NCBI GenBank assembly: GCA_963555705.1 | Contig: OY743168.1 | Coordinates: forward strand, 23,566,139 to 23,630,138 | Direction: 5' to 3' | Origin: Ligustrum vulgare | Lineage: Eukaryota; Streptophyta; Magnoliopsida; Lamiales; Oleaceae | DNA length: 64,000 nucleotides | Shown here: positions 1 through 8,864 of the stretch, piece after piece | Position numbering within the stretch: position 1 is the first letter of the stretch | Layout: every line of letters starts with the position of its first letter | Notes under the pieces: model-generated | The model's database searches: none | Seen by the model: only the letters and a program-made list of their open reading frames with translations | Told to the model about the DNA's origin: nothing | Program-made: the position numbers and the translations under genes

Positions 1-185
1 TTATATACGAGCCCGCCCACGAGCGGGCCCGTCGTGGACCAACAAGCCAACGAGTCGGACTTGGGCCGGCTTTGTGGGAGACGAGCCAGCTCGGACCATC
101 TCCCCACGAGCCGGCCCATTTCCGGCTCATGGATCGGACTTGGACTTCGATCAAACGGGTCGAGCCGGGCTATTTGACATCCCTA
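1..185. mobile_element. Right end of GAGCC-rich TIR element (partial)
   Basis: GC-rich sequence made of variants of GAGCCGGCCC and GAGTCGG, ending in TTTGACATCCCTA. The same core type and terminus occur in the element at 15543-15997 (ending TTTTGCCATCCC) and, with a different core, at 44416-45175 (ending TTTTGCCATTCCTA). The left end lies outside the window. The superfamily is inferred from the other two copies, which have 9-11-bp target duplications. Confidence 0.55.
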
Positions 186-971
186 CATCAACAATCACAA
201 GAATTTGAAGGAAAAATGAGCAATTAATTAATCAAAGAAATAAGAAGGTTTTATCATTTTCATAACATCAAGAAGTTTAGTCGAGCATGGTTGAATAACA
301 AAAACACATTTTGTGCTAGAATATATCATTGAAATTTGATTCTCCATATCCCTACGTGAATTAAAATAAGAGTATTTACACATATTTTTTTGACATTTTT
401 TGGTGATATGCTAATGTATCATCTCGGCATTGGTTGATTTCGAGGTGGGTCAACCTCGGCATCAACCAACACCGAGGTAACTTCGGAAATGTCACTTAAA
501 CATGTTCATCTAGAAATTTTGTTAAAATAATTCTAAATCAAAACGCATTCAAGTTTTAAGAATCTTATTAATGACCTTGATTATCATAAAATACTTAGCT
601 GTTTCTATCCAAATGACCAGATTTTATTATGTGGTCTAAATCTATAATCTACCTATCAATTTTTCACCAAATTACTAAGGGTTAATTTTAGTAACGATCA
701 CCGAAATTTCATCAAAATTGCAAAACGTCACTAAAGTTTGATATTTACACCAACGCTCACCTCAAGTTTTATCAAACTTTCAAAACAGTCACTGAAGTTT
801 GAAACTTACATCAAAAGTCATTCAAGTTTGCATGAATAAAGTTCATGAAGGAAATAATCGGATCTTGCACCAAGATTCTTCTTCTTCAATTTCAAAATTT
901 TAAAATCCTAACTTATTGTTATTTCATCTCGAAGTTCTCTGTATTTCTCTATAAATTTGTCTTTTAAAATG

Positions 972-1051
<80 letters not shown>

Positions 1052-1494
1052 GTCTATAATAACTCTAAAAGGAATTCTAAAACGTATCCTATTCCCAAGT
1101 GGAATTTGAGTATAGGAAGGGAACTAACCTGCTTAAATTTCTTTCATTTCAATTCTGTGCACTTTGGTCCTCCAACAAGAAGAACAAGAAGCTCCAAGTC
1201 CTTTTTTATTTGCATGGAAGATCCTCAAACTTCAAGACTTGAATATTTTGGTCTTCTATTCTTCAATTTCATAGTTTCAATCTGATTACATCCAAACTCG
1301 TCTAATACGAATTATCTCCGAAATCAACCACAAAATAAGCAAAATTAAGTACGTAATAACTATAACACTTTCAAAAGCCCATTTTGAAGGCTCACGTAAG
1401 TGTAAAATTAAAAGCTCTTAATCTTGCTTTGTTCTTATTAAAAAATCCACGGTCGTGCTTTTACCTTGTATGCCCATTTATTGCCGATCACATC
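186..1494. other. Intergenic AT-rich DNA, no gene seen
   Basis: No supported coding sequence. Around 690-830 there are repeated phrases of the form GTCACTaAAGTTTGA that resemble worn LTR sequence. An imperfect short inverted repeat with CCTCGGC/GCCGAGG-like arms sits near 423-475. A dinucleotide tract is listed separately. Confidence 0.5.
974..1048. repeat. (TA)n microsatellite
   Basis: About 75 bp of uninterrupted alternating A and T. The length is likely polymorphic and prone to assembly error. It could extrude as a cruciform. Confidence 0.97.
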
Positions 1495-1618
1495 TGTAAC
1501 GACCCGGGTCCCACTTAACGAGCTGTCCCGACCGTTAAATGACGGCGTACTGTCCCCACCGTACCAACACGAGTCTTTTCAGCATGCTTTGTCCTCACTC
1601 GCACGCTCCCGGAGAAAA

Positions 1619-1681
1619 TTTCCCAGGAGGTCACCCATCCCAGAATTTCTCCAAGCCAAACACGCTTAACTTTGGAGTTTC
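1619..1681 (-). repeat. 5S rRNA-derived segment in the Cassandra LTR
   Basis: On the minus strand this reads AGTTAAGCGTG followed by GGATGGGTGACCTCCTGGGAA. These are close matches to the internal promoter (A-box and C-box region) of plant 5S rRNA genes. The middle of the 5S sequence is diverged, so this is not a functional 5S gene. The same segment is interrupted in the other LTR (2050-2063 continuing at 8870). Confidence 0.85.
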
Positions 1682-2224
1682 TAACGATGGACTTCCGAAA
1701 AAGAAGGTGCACCTTGTTGGTATGAGTAGTACCTATCATTTCTTTTTAACTTTTCTTAGTCGGGGTATTACAATCACACCCTGTTAGACTCGCGACGTCC
1801 TCGTCGCGCTTAACCCATCTGAGGATCTGTTGCCAGATGTTGGGATTCTAGAGGTGGCTCCCGCCCTATGGCGTAGCACTTAGTTCCCGATTTCCGGCTG
1901 GCGGCCGTCTCTGATACTATTTGTAACGACCCGGGTCCCACTTAACGGGCTGTCCCGACCGTTAGATGATGGCGTACTGTCCCCACCGTACCAACATGAG
2001 TCTTTTCAGCATGCTTTGTCCTCACTCGCACGCTCCCAAAAAAAAACTTCCCAGGAGGTCACCTGATGTGATCCGGACCAGGCATCGAAGGGCGAAATCG
2101 AGCCATCGGCAATATGATAGTGATCTACGTGCAAAACGGAGCAAGTTCCGTGTTGGGGTCAAGCCGAGAAGGCGAAAGGATCGAGCCGAGGCAGGAAATC
2201 AAACAATAAGGCAGAAACTGATTC

Positions 2225-2431
2225 ACGGCCGTAACCTCCATTCTTACGGCCGTAACATCCTTAAGGCAGAAACAAGCAGAACGTTGATTACGGCCGTAAG
2301 AAGTTTATCACGGCCGTAAAAATGAAATTGAAATATTTTACGGTCGTAACATGTTGATCACGGCCGTAACACCTAATTGAAAATTGAGACAGAATGTTCA
2401 TTACGGCCGTAAGCAATATATTCACGGCCGT
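2225..2431. repeat. Phased ACGGCCGT palindrome array, 8 motifs
   Basis: Motif starts are 2225, 2246, 2290, 2310, 2340 (one base changed: CGGTCG), 2360, 2403 and 2424. Spacings are 21, 44, 20, 30, 20, 43 and 21 bp. Each motif is usually flanked as TTACGGCCGTAA or TCACGGCCGTAA, so the two members of a pair can also form a 12-bp hairpin stem. Confidence 0.95.
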
Positions 2432-3064
2432 AATTCAGGATTCCAGATTTTCCGGAATTTTACCAATTGTTTTGTTTCCTTTTATTATTTTAGGTTATTT
2501 TCCTATTTTAGAATTTTAGCATAATTAGAATTCTATTTTGAGTAATTAGATGCTAGGTTTTCTTGCTTATTTATATTGCTTTTCATCATTGTAAACATTA
2601 GACAAGTTTGAGTTGATTAATAAAATTTGTGAGATGATTCTCCAAAATTGAGAGGTTGAGTTTAATCCCTTTTTCTTGAACTTATCAAAGATCCGATCTT
2701 TGTGGCGTTCTTCCAGCAAACTTATCAAATATTCGCAAGAATATTTGTGGCGTTTCCAAATTCGATACTTATCAAGGAAATTGACAAGTCCTTGTGGCGT
2801 TCACCAATCTTGGTTCTTCAATCCGCATCGCCATAAATTGCATCGTGATTGTCGGGTCAAGGCTTTACCGTTGTTCTATCCTTATTTTTCGTTGTTTGTT
2901 CTTGTGTCGATCTGATCTAGATCTTTCCGAGTGTTTTAAATATCGTTATTCCGCGCATCCGACGAGATTCCCCGACTGGAGCAAGTCTCGTGTTGGGGTC
3001 GAGCCGAGAAGGCGAAAGGATCGAGCCGAGGCAGGAAATCAAACAATAAGGTAGATACTGATTC

Positions 3065-3271
3065 ACGGCCGTAACCTCCATTCTTACGGCCGTAACATCC
3101 TTAAGGCAGAAACAAGCAGAACGTTGATTACGGCCGTAAGAAGTTTATCACGGCCGTAAAAATGAAATTGAAATATTTTACGGCCGTAACATGTTGATCA
3201 CGGCCGTAACACCTAATTGAAAATTGAGACAGAATGTTCATTACGGCCGTAAGCAATATATTCACGGCCGT
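3065..3271. repeat. Phased ACGGCCGT palindrome array, second LTR copy
   Basis: Eight motifs with the same spacing as the array 840 bp upstream (starts 3065, 3086, 3130, 3150, 3180, 3200, 3243, 3264). All eight cores are intact here. Confidence 0.95.
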
Positions 3272-3831
3272 AATTCAGGATTCCAGATTTTTCGGAATTT
3301 TACGAATTATTTTGTTTCCTTTTATTATTTTAGGTTATTTTCCTATTTTAGAATTTTAGCATAATTAGAATTCTATTTTGAGTAATTAGATGCTAGGTTT
3401 TCTTGCTTATTTATATTGCTTTTCATCATTGTAAACAGGAGACAAATTTGAGTTGATTAATAAAATTTGTGAGAGGATTCTCCAAAATTGAGAGGTTGAG
3501 TTTATTCCCTTTTTCTTGAACTTATCAAAGATCCGATCTTTGTGGCGTTCTTCCAGCAAACTTATCAAATATTCGCAAGAATATTTGTGGCGTTTCCAAA
3601 TTCGATACTTATCAAGGAAATTGACAAGTCCTTGTGGCGTTCACCAATCTTGGTTCTTCAATCCGCATCGCCATAAATTGCGTCGTGATTGTCGGGTCAA
3701 GGCTTTACCGTCGTTCTATTCTTATTTTTCGTTGTTTGTTCTTGTGTCGATCTGATCTAGATCTTTTCGAGGGTTTTAAATATCGTTATTCCGCGCGTCC
3801 GACGAGATTTCCCGACTGGGATCGCGTCATC

Positions 3832-3846
3832 TGGTATCAGAGCTTG
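3832..3846 (+). promoter_or_regulatory. Primer-binding site of the plus-oriented LTR
   Basis: TGGTATCAGAGCTTG directly follows the LTR end GCGTCA and a TC dinucleotide. This is the usual initiator tRNA-Met complement of plant LTR retrotransposons. Only 15 bp of internal sequence remain before the break into inverted LTR sequence at 3847. Confidence 0.85.
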
Positions 3847-4271
3847 ACCCGACAATCACGACGCAATTTATGGCGATGCGGATTGAAGAACCAAGATTGG
3901 TGAACGCCACAAGGACTTGTCAATTTCCTTGATAAGTATCGAATTTGGAAACGCCACAAATATTTTGCGAATATTTGATAAGTTTGCTGGAAGAACGTCA
4001 CAAAGATCGGATCTTTGATAAGTTCAAGAAAAAGGGATTAAACTCAACCTCTCAATTTTGGAGAATCCTCTCACAAATTTTATTAATCAACTCAAACTTG
4101 TCTAATGTTTACAATGATGAAAAGCAATATAAATAAGCAAGAAAACCTAGCATCTAATTACTCAAAATAGAATTCTAATTATGCTAAAATTCTAAAATAG
4201 GAAAATAACCTAAAATAATAAAAGGAAACAAAATAATTGGTAAAATTCCGGAAAATCTGGAATCCTGAATT

Positions 4272-4478
4272 ACGGCCGTGAATATATTGCTTACGGCCGT
4301 AATGAACATTCTGTCTCAATTTTCAATTAGGTGTTACGGCCGTGATCAACATGTTACGGCCGTAAAATATTTCAATTTCATTTTTACGGCCGTGATAAAC
4401 TTCTTACGGCCGTAATCAACGTTCTGCTTGTTTCTGCCTTAAGGATGTTACGGCCGTAAGAATGGAGGTTACGGCCGT
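4272..4478. repeat. Phased ACGGCCGT palindrome array, third LTR copy
   Basis: Eight motifs in inverted order relative to the first two arrays, with the same 20-21-bp pairing. Confidence 0.93.
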
Positions 4479-5113
4479 GAATCAGTTTCTGCCTTATTGT
4501 TTGATTTCCTACCTCGGCTCGATCCTTTCGCCTTCTCGGCTCGACCCCAACACGGAACTTGCTCCAGTCGGGGAATCTCGTCGGACGCACGGAATAACGA
4601 TATTTAAAACCCTCGGAAAGATCTAGATCAGATCGACACAAGAACAAACAACGAAAAATAAGGATAGAACGACGGTAAAGCCTTGACCCGACAATCACGA
4701 CGCAATTTATGGCGATGCAGATTGAAGAACCAAGATTGGTGAACGCCACAAGGACTTGTCAATTTCCTTGATAAGTATCGAATTTGGAAACGCCACAAAT
4801 ATTCTTGCGAATATTTGATAATTTTGCTGGAAGAACGCCACAAAGATCGGATCTTTGATAAGTTCAAGAAAAAGAGATTAAACTCAACCTCTCAATTTTG
4901 GAGAATCCTCTCACAAATTTTATTAATCAACTCAAACTTGTCTAATGTTTACAATGATGAAAAGCAATATAAATAAGCAAGAAAACCTAGCATCTAATTA
5001 CTCAAAATAGAATTCTAATTATGCTAAAATTCTAAAATAGGAAAAATAACCTAAAATAATAAAAGGAAATAAATTAATTGAAAATCCCCGGAAAATCTGG
5101 CGCTGCGTCTCTT

Positions 5114-5372
5114 ACGGCCGTGACAAACCTTCTTACGGCCGTAAAGGCCTTTCTGATCAAATTGTGATATTAGTTACGGCCGTGACGAATTTCTTACGGC
5201 CGTGAAGTTGCCCTTTTTGAATGTTACGGCCGTAACGTCCAGGCTTACGGCCGTAAGCCTCGTTCTGCAGCAAATCTTCATTTTTCCTCGTCAATTGATT
5301 ACGGCCGTGATTGTTGGTTTTACGGCCGTGATTGTATGAGTTACGGCCGTGAATAATTTCCCTTACGGCCGT
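5114..5372. repeat. Expanded ACGGCCGT palindrome array, 10 motifs
   Basis: Motif starts are 5114, 5135, 5176, 5196, 5226, 5247, 5301, 5322, 5343 and 5365. Spacings are 21, 41, 20, 30, 21, 54, 21, 21 and 22. The intervening sequence differs from the other copies of this LTR family, yet all ten cores are intact. Confidence 0.95.
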
Positions 5373-5486
5373 AAGGCCTTTTCTGCATAAACAATTCCGT
5401 GTGCTCGGCTCGGCTTGATTCTTTCCTCTTCTCGGCTCGATTCCAACACGGAACTTGCTCCGTTTTGCACGTAGATCACTATCATA

Positions 5487-7667
5487 TTACCGATGGCTCG
5501 ACCTCGCCCTTCGATGCCTGGTCCGGATCACATCATACTCCCTCTCTTGAAAAGGATTCGACCTCGAATCCATTTTTTGTCGGCTTTTCAAGCTCCTCCT
5601 GCTTTCCTGGGCTCGATGATCATTTTTAAGCTTCATGCAATCCTTTAGCCTCTTGGGCTGCTTATTTTGACCAATAACTTTCTTTCCCGCTTTACGTTCA
5701 TGGATTGAGTTATGTCCCTGCAAAACAGATTTTATAGAACTGGGGAGGGAATTGTTAGCTCGGTTAAGTGCAAGGCGTGGATCCCCGTACACTAACCTAT
5801 GTGCAAATAAACTCAATTTGGGGGTGGACTCTCTTTTCTTTTTGCACTCATTCTCTCCTTTTTCTGAGATCGTGGCCTCAACTCTCTTGTTTTCAACTTT
5901 CACACCCTCTCCTTTTTCTGAGTTCGTGGCCTCAACGCTCTTATTTTTCCCCTCGAACTCGCGCTTTATTTTCAATTGGTCATTTTGAGCTTCTTTTGGG
6001 GATAACGGCACAAGTGTAAATTTCTTCCCACCCTTCTCAAATGAATACTGATTCTTAAACCCATCATGCACTACCCTCCTATCATGTTGCCAGGGTCGCC
6101 CCAACAATATATGACCAACATGCATAGGTACCACGTCACAGACCACCTCATCCTTATAACCCCCGATGGAAAAATTGACCCTAGCCTGCTTATTTACCTT
6201 AATTTCCCCCGACTCGGTCAACCATTGCAATTTATAAGGGCTTGGATGTTTCATCAAGCTTAAGCCCAATTTATTAATCAACATTGTACTAACCACATTA
6301 GTACAACTTCCCCCGTCAATCACCATACTACAAGCCTTTTTGCCCACCAAGCACCTAGTATGAAATAGATTATCCCTTTGCTCGCCAATTTCATCCACCC
6401 TAGCCCTAGCACTAAGGACACGCCGATTAACAAGTGTTTCTTTTTCAGGATAGGTCAATCCTTCCTCATCACTACTACTAGCCCCAACATCCACTAACTT
6501 AGGCATTCCCTTAAATTCATCCTCAGAACTAATTTCACCATTATCACGCACGAGCATTACCCTTTTATTTGGACACTGTGATGCTATATGGCCCATCCCC
6601 AAACACTTAAAGCACTTAATATTTCTATCCCTAGTAGGTTGAGAATCAGAAATATTTTTACCTTTAGTAATAAGTTCTTCCTTTCCCTTCGGGACGTGCT
6701 CATCATTGTGATCCTTCCTCGGTTGTGATGTAGGATAAGTTCCCGGTGATTGTTTAGATGTCCCCTTTCCCCTTAGCTGTCTTTCCACCTTCATGGCCAT
6801 ATGCACCATATCTTCCAGCTCCACATAATGTTGCAACTCAATGACATTGGCAATATCTCTATTCAGCCCACTTAAAAACCTAGCCATCGTAGCTTCCCGA
6901 TCCTCCACCACATTAGCCCTAATCATCGCTACCTCCATATCCTTGTGATAATCCTCTACACTCCTCGATCCCTGAGTCATACCCTGCAGCCTATGGTAAA
7001 TATCCCTATAATAATGAGTCGGCACAAACCGCTTCCTCATTATAGTTTTTAACTCACCCCAAGTCTCCACCGGCTCCTCAAGGTTCCTCCTCCTACCCGT
7101 AACTAGTTGATCCCACCAAATATTTGCGTAGTCGATGAATTCAATCACGGCTAATTTCACCTTCTTCTTTTCCGAATAATTATTACAATCAAAAAGTCGT
7201 TCGACCTTTGTCTCCCAATCCAAGTATGCCTCCGGATCACTCCTACCCTGGAACGATGGTATTTTCACTTTAATTTTCCCAAGGTCGTCATCAACATCAC
7301 CTCTACCCCCACGATGCCTCCTAGCATCCCGACGCTCCCTATCATGCCTTCTTTCGTGCCTATCTCCTCTATCCCTCCTTCGCATGTTTCCCAACGATAC
7401 ACTTCCACTCTCACTACCCATGCCTTCATCATCCATACCAACCTCACGCCTATTATTTCTCCTAACCCGAGAACCATCATGAGATTGATCCCGCTCGGCA
7501 CCCCGATTTTCCATCTGTGCCATAAGCCTCTCAAACTGAGCCCTCATTGCTGCCATATCATTGTTACCCTGTTCATTCCTTCTGTTCACACCCTTGTGCT
7601 GTTTTCTGTCTCCAATAGAAGATGAAGATGTGGAAACCTCTCTATCAGACATTTTTTTTAGACACAA
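5487..7667 (-). CDS. Ty3/gypsy gag-protease polyprotein, non-autonomous
   Basis: A 726-aa open frame on the minus strand. The N-terminus is low-complexity and rich in Arg, Asp and Gly. A retrotransposon gag domain spans roughly residues 130-290 (motifs KIPSFQG, DPEAYLDWE, WWDQL, ETWGELK). A CCHC zinc knuckle, CFKCLGMGHIASQC, lies near residue 350. A retropepsin-like region follows near residue 450 with VIDGGSC as active-site loop and LLGRPWQHDR further on. The usual plant motif is DSGA or DGGA, so DGGS is a modest variant. After about residue 560 the sequence is a Lys/Glu-rich tail, and the last residues read into the 3' LTR. Reverse transcriptase and integrase are absent. A full element would need polymerase supplied in trans. 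MSDRE, five codons in, is an alternative start. The frame is intact, suggesting recent activity. Confidence 0.85.
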   Translation of the reverse strand: MCLKKMSDREVSTSSSSIGDRKQHKGVNRRNEQGNNDMAAMRAQFERLMAQMENRGAERDQSHDGSRVRRNNRREVGMDDEGMGSESGSVSLGNMRRRDRGDRHERRHDRERRDARRHRGGRGDVDDDLGKIKVKIPSFQGRSDPEAYLDWETKVERLFDCNNYSEKKKVKLAVIEFIDYANIWWDQLVTGRRRNLEEPVETWGELKTIMRKRFVPTHYYRDIYHRLQGMTQGSRSVEDYHKDMEVAMIRANVVEDREATMARFLSGLNRDIANVIELQHYVELEDMVHMAMKVERQLRGKGTSKQSPGTYPTSQPRKDHNDEHVPKGKEELITKGKNISDSQPTRDRNIKCFKCLGMGHIASQCPNKRVMLVRDNGEISSEDEFKGMPKLVDVGASSSDEEGLTYPEKETLVNRRVLSARARVDEIGEQRDNLFHTRCLVGKKACSMVIDGGSCTNVVSTMLINKLGLSLMKHPSPYKLQWLTESGEIKVNKQARVNFSIGGYKDEVVCDVVPMHVGHILLGRPWQHDRRVVHDGFKNQYSFEKGGKKFTLVPLSPKEAQNDQLKIKREFEGKNKSVEATNSEKGEGVKVENKRVEATISEKGENECKKKRESTPKLSLFAHRLVYGDPRLALNRANNSLPSSIKSVLQGHNSIHERKAGKKVIGQNKQPKRLKDCMKLKNDHRAQESRRSLKSRQKMDSRSNPFQEREYDVIRTRHRRARSSHR
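5536..5550 (-). promoter_or_regulatory. Polypurine tract before the 3' LTR
   Basis: On the minus strand the purine-rich run TCAAGAGAGGGAGTA directly precedes the LTR start TGATGTG. It would prime plus-strand DNA synthesis. Confidence 0.75.
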
Positions 7668-7919
7668 ACAAGGAAATTTGGAATATTTGGGGAATATTTG
7701 AAAATTTTCGGATTTTTTTTTAATCTGCCAGAGAATTGGACTACGAGTATGGCAGAAAAAAGGGAACTGGATTTGGACGAAAAACGAAGAAGAAAAACAC
7801 TTTTGAATTTTTGGGACTGACTCTTATGGATCAAACTGAAAAAAATCATGACTGACACGAAGAACGCGAAGAACAAAAAAAAAAAAAAAATCAAGAAAAG
7901 CAAGAATCTGAAATAGATC

Positions 7920-7935
7920 CAAGCTCTGATACCAG
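7920..7935 (-). promoter_or_regulatory. Primer-binding site of the gag-protease element
   Basis: The minus strand reads CTGGTATCAGAGCTTG immediately after the 5' LTR end (TGA...CGCGTCA with one spacer base). It complements initiator tRNA-Met. The leader to the gag start at 7667 is about 250 nt. Confidence 0.85.
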
Positions 7936-7936
7936 A

Positions 7937-8864
7937 TGACGCGATCCCAGTCGGGGAATCTCGTCGGACGTGCGGAATAACGATATTTAAAACCCTCGGA
8001 AAGATCTAGATCAGATCGACACAAGAACAAACAACGAAAAATAAGGATAGAACGACGGTAAAGCCTTGACCCGACAATCACGACGCAATTTATGGCGATG
8101 AGGATTGAAGAACCAAGATTGGTGAACGCCACAAGGACTTGTCAATTTCCTTGATAAGTATTGAATTTGGAAACGCCACAAATATTCTTGCGAATATTTG
8201 ATAAGTTTGCTGGAAGAACGCCACAAAGATGTGATCTTTGATAAGTTCAAGAAAAAGGGAATAAACTCAACCTCTCAATTTTGGAGAATCCTCTCACAAA
8301 TTTTATTAATCAACTCAAACTTGTCTAATGTTTACAATGATGAAAAACAATATAAATAAGCAAGAAAACCTAGCATCTAATTACTCAAAATAGAATTCTA
8401 ATTATGCTAAAATTCTAAAATAGGAAAAATAACCTAAAATAATAAAAGGAAACAAAATAATTGGTAAAAATTCCGGAAAATCTGGAATCCTGAATTACGG
8501 CCGTGAATATATTGCTTACGGCCGTAATGAACATTCTGTCTCAATTTTCAATTAGGTGTTACGGCCGTGATCAACATGTTACGGCCGTAAAATATTTCAA
8601 TTTCATTTTTACGGCCGTGATAAACTTCTTACGGCCGTAATCAACGTTCTGCTTGTTTCTGCCTTAAGGATGTTACGGCCGTAAGAATGGAGGTTACGGC
8701 CGTGAATCAGTTTCTGCCTTATTGTTTGATTTCCTGCCTCGACTCGATCCTTTCGCCTTCTCGGCTTGACCCCAACACGGAACTTACTCCGTTTTGCACG
8801 TAGATCACTATCATATTGCCGATGGCTCGACTTCGCCCTTCGATGCCTGGTCCGGATCACATCA
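7937..8864 (-). repeat. 5' LTR of the gag-protease element
   Basis: 928 bp, running TGATGTGATCC to GCGTCA on the minus strand. It contains a palindrome array at 8497-8703 and conserved blocks such as GAATATTTGTGGCGTT that also occur in the LTR family at 53-58 kb. Its outer end abuts the TCACC target duplication. Confidence 0.88.
8497..8703. repeat. Phased ACGGCCGT palindrome array in the 5' LTR
   Basis: Eight intact cores with the same 20-21-bp pair spacing as the other arrays of this family. Confidence 0.93.

Larger units (their letters stand above)
2064..3829 (+). repeat. Two fused LTR copies in plus orientation
   Basis: The first copy is 2064-2979 and starts TGATGTGATCC. At 2980 it is joined to a second copy that lacks its first ~77 bp and ends GCGTCA at 3829. 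The junction reads GACTGG|AGCAAGT. Short ORFs of 79-121 codons inside these LTRs recur in every copy and are not genes. Confidence 0.85.
3847..5535 (-). repeat. Two fused LTR copies in minus orientation (3' LTR side)
   Basis: Read on the minus strand, a full LTR (5535-4564, starting TGATGTGATCC) is joined to a second copy (4563-3847) at the same chimeric junction seen in the plus-oriented pair. The distal end is truncated inside the LTR at 3847. With 2064-3700 it forms an inverted repeat with arms of about 1.65 kb and a spacer of about 146 bp. Confidence 0.85.
2064..8864 (-). mobile_element. Rearranged non-autonomous Ty3/gypsy element, nested in Cassandra
   Basis: The insertion begins TGATGTGATCC, ends GGATCACATCA and is flanked by the 5-bp duplication TCACC. 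The functional order on the minus strand is: 5' LTR (8864-7937), primer-binding site (7935-7920), leader, gag-protease ORF (7667-5487), polypurine tract (about 5550-5536), 3' LTR (5535-4564). Beyond the 3' LTR lie a second, 5'-truncated LTR copy (4563-3847), also on the minus strand, and then two fused LTR copies in the opposite orientation (2064-3829) followed by their own primer-binding site. The outermost ends are therefore inverted rather than direct repeats. There is no reverse transcriptase, RNase H or integrase. I infer unequal LTR recombination plus an inversion-type rearrangement. Confidence 0.8.

Noticed and set aside
1619..1714. 5S rRNA gene
   Set aside because: Only the internal-promoter parts match. 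The middle is diverged, and the segment sits inside paired TRIM LTRs, so it is a captured 5S relic.
2225..2431. CRISPR-like array from the repeated 12-bp motif
   Set aside because: The motif is too short and irregularly spaced, and this is a plant nuclear sequence. It belongs to LTRs.
2676..2915. Recurrent 79-codon frame (also at 3516, 4628 and 8011)
   Set aside because: It lies inside every copy of the same LTR and codes for no known domain. It is a by-product of repeat copies, not a gene family.
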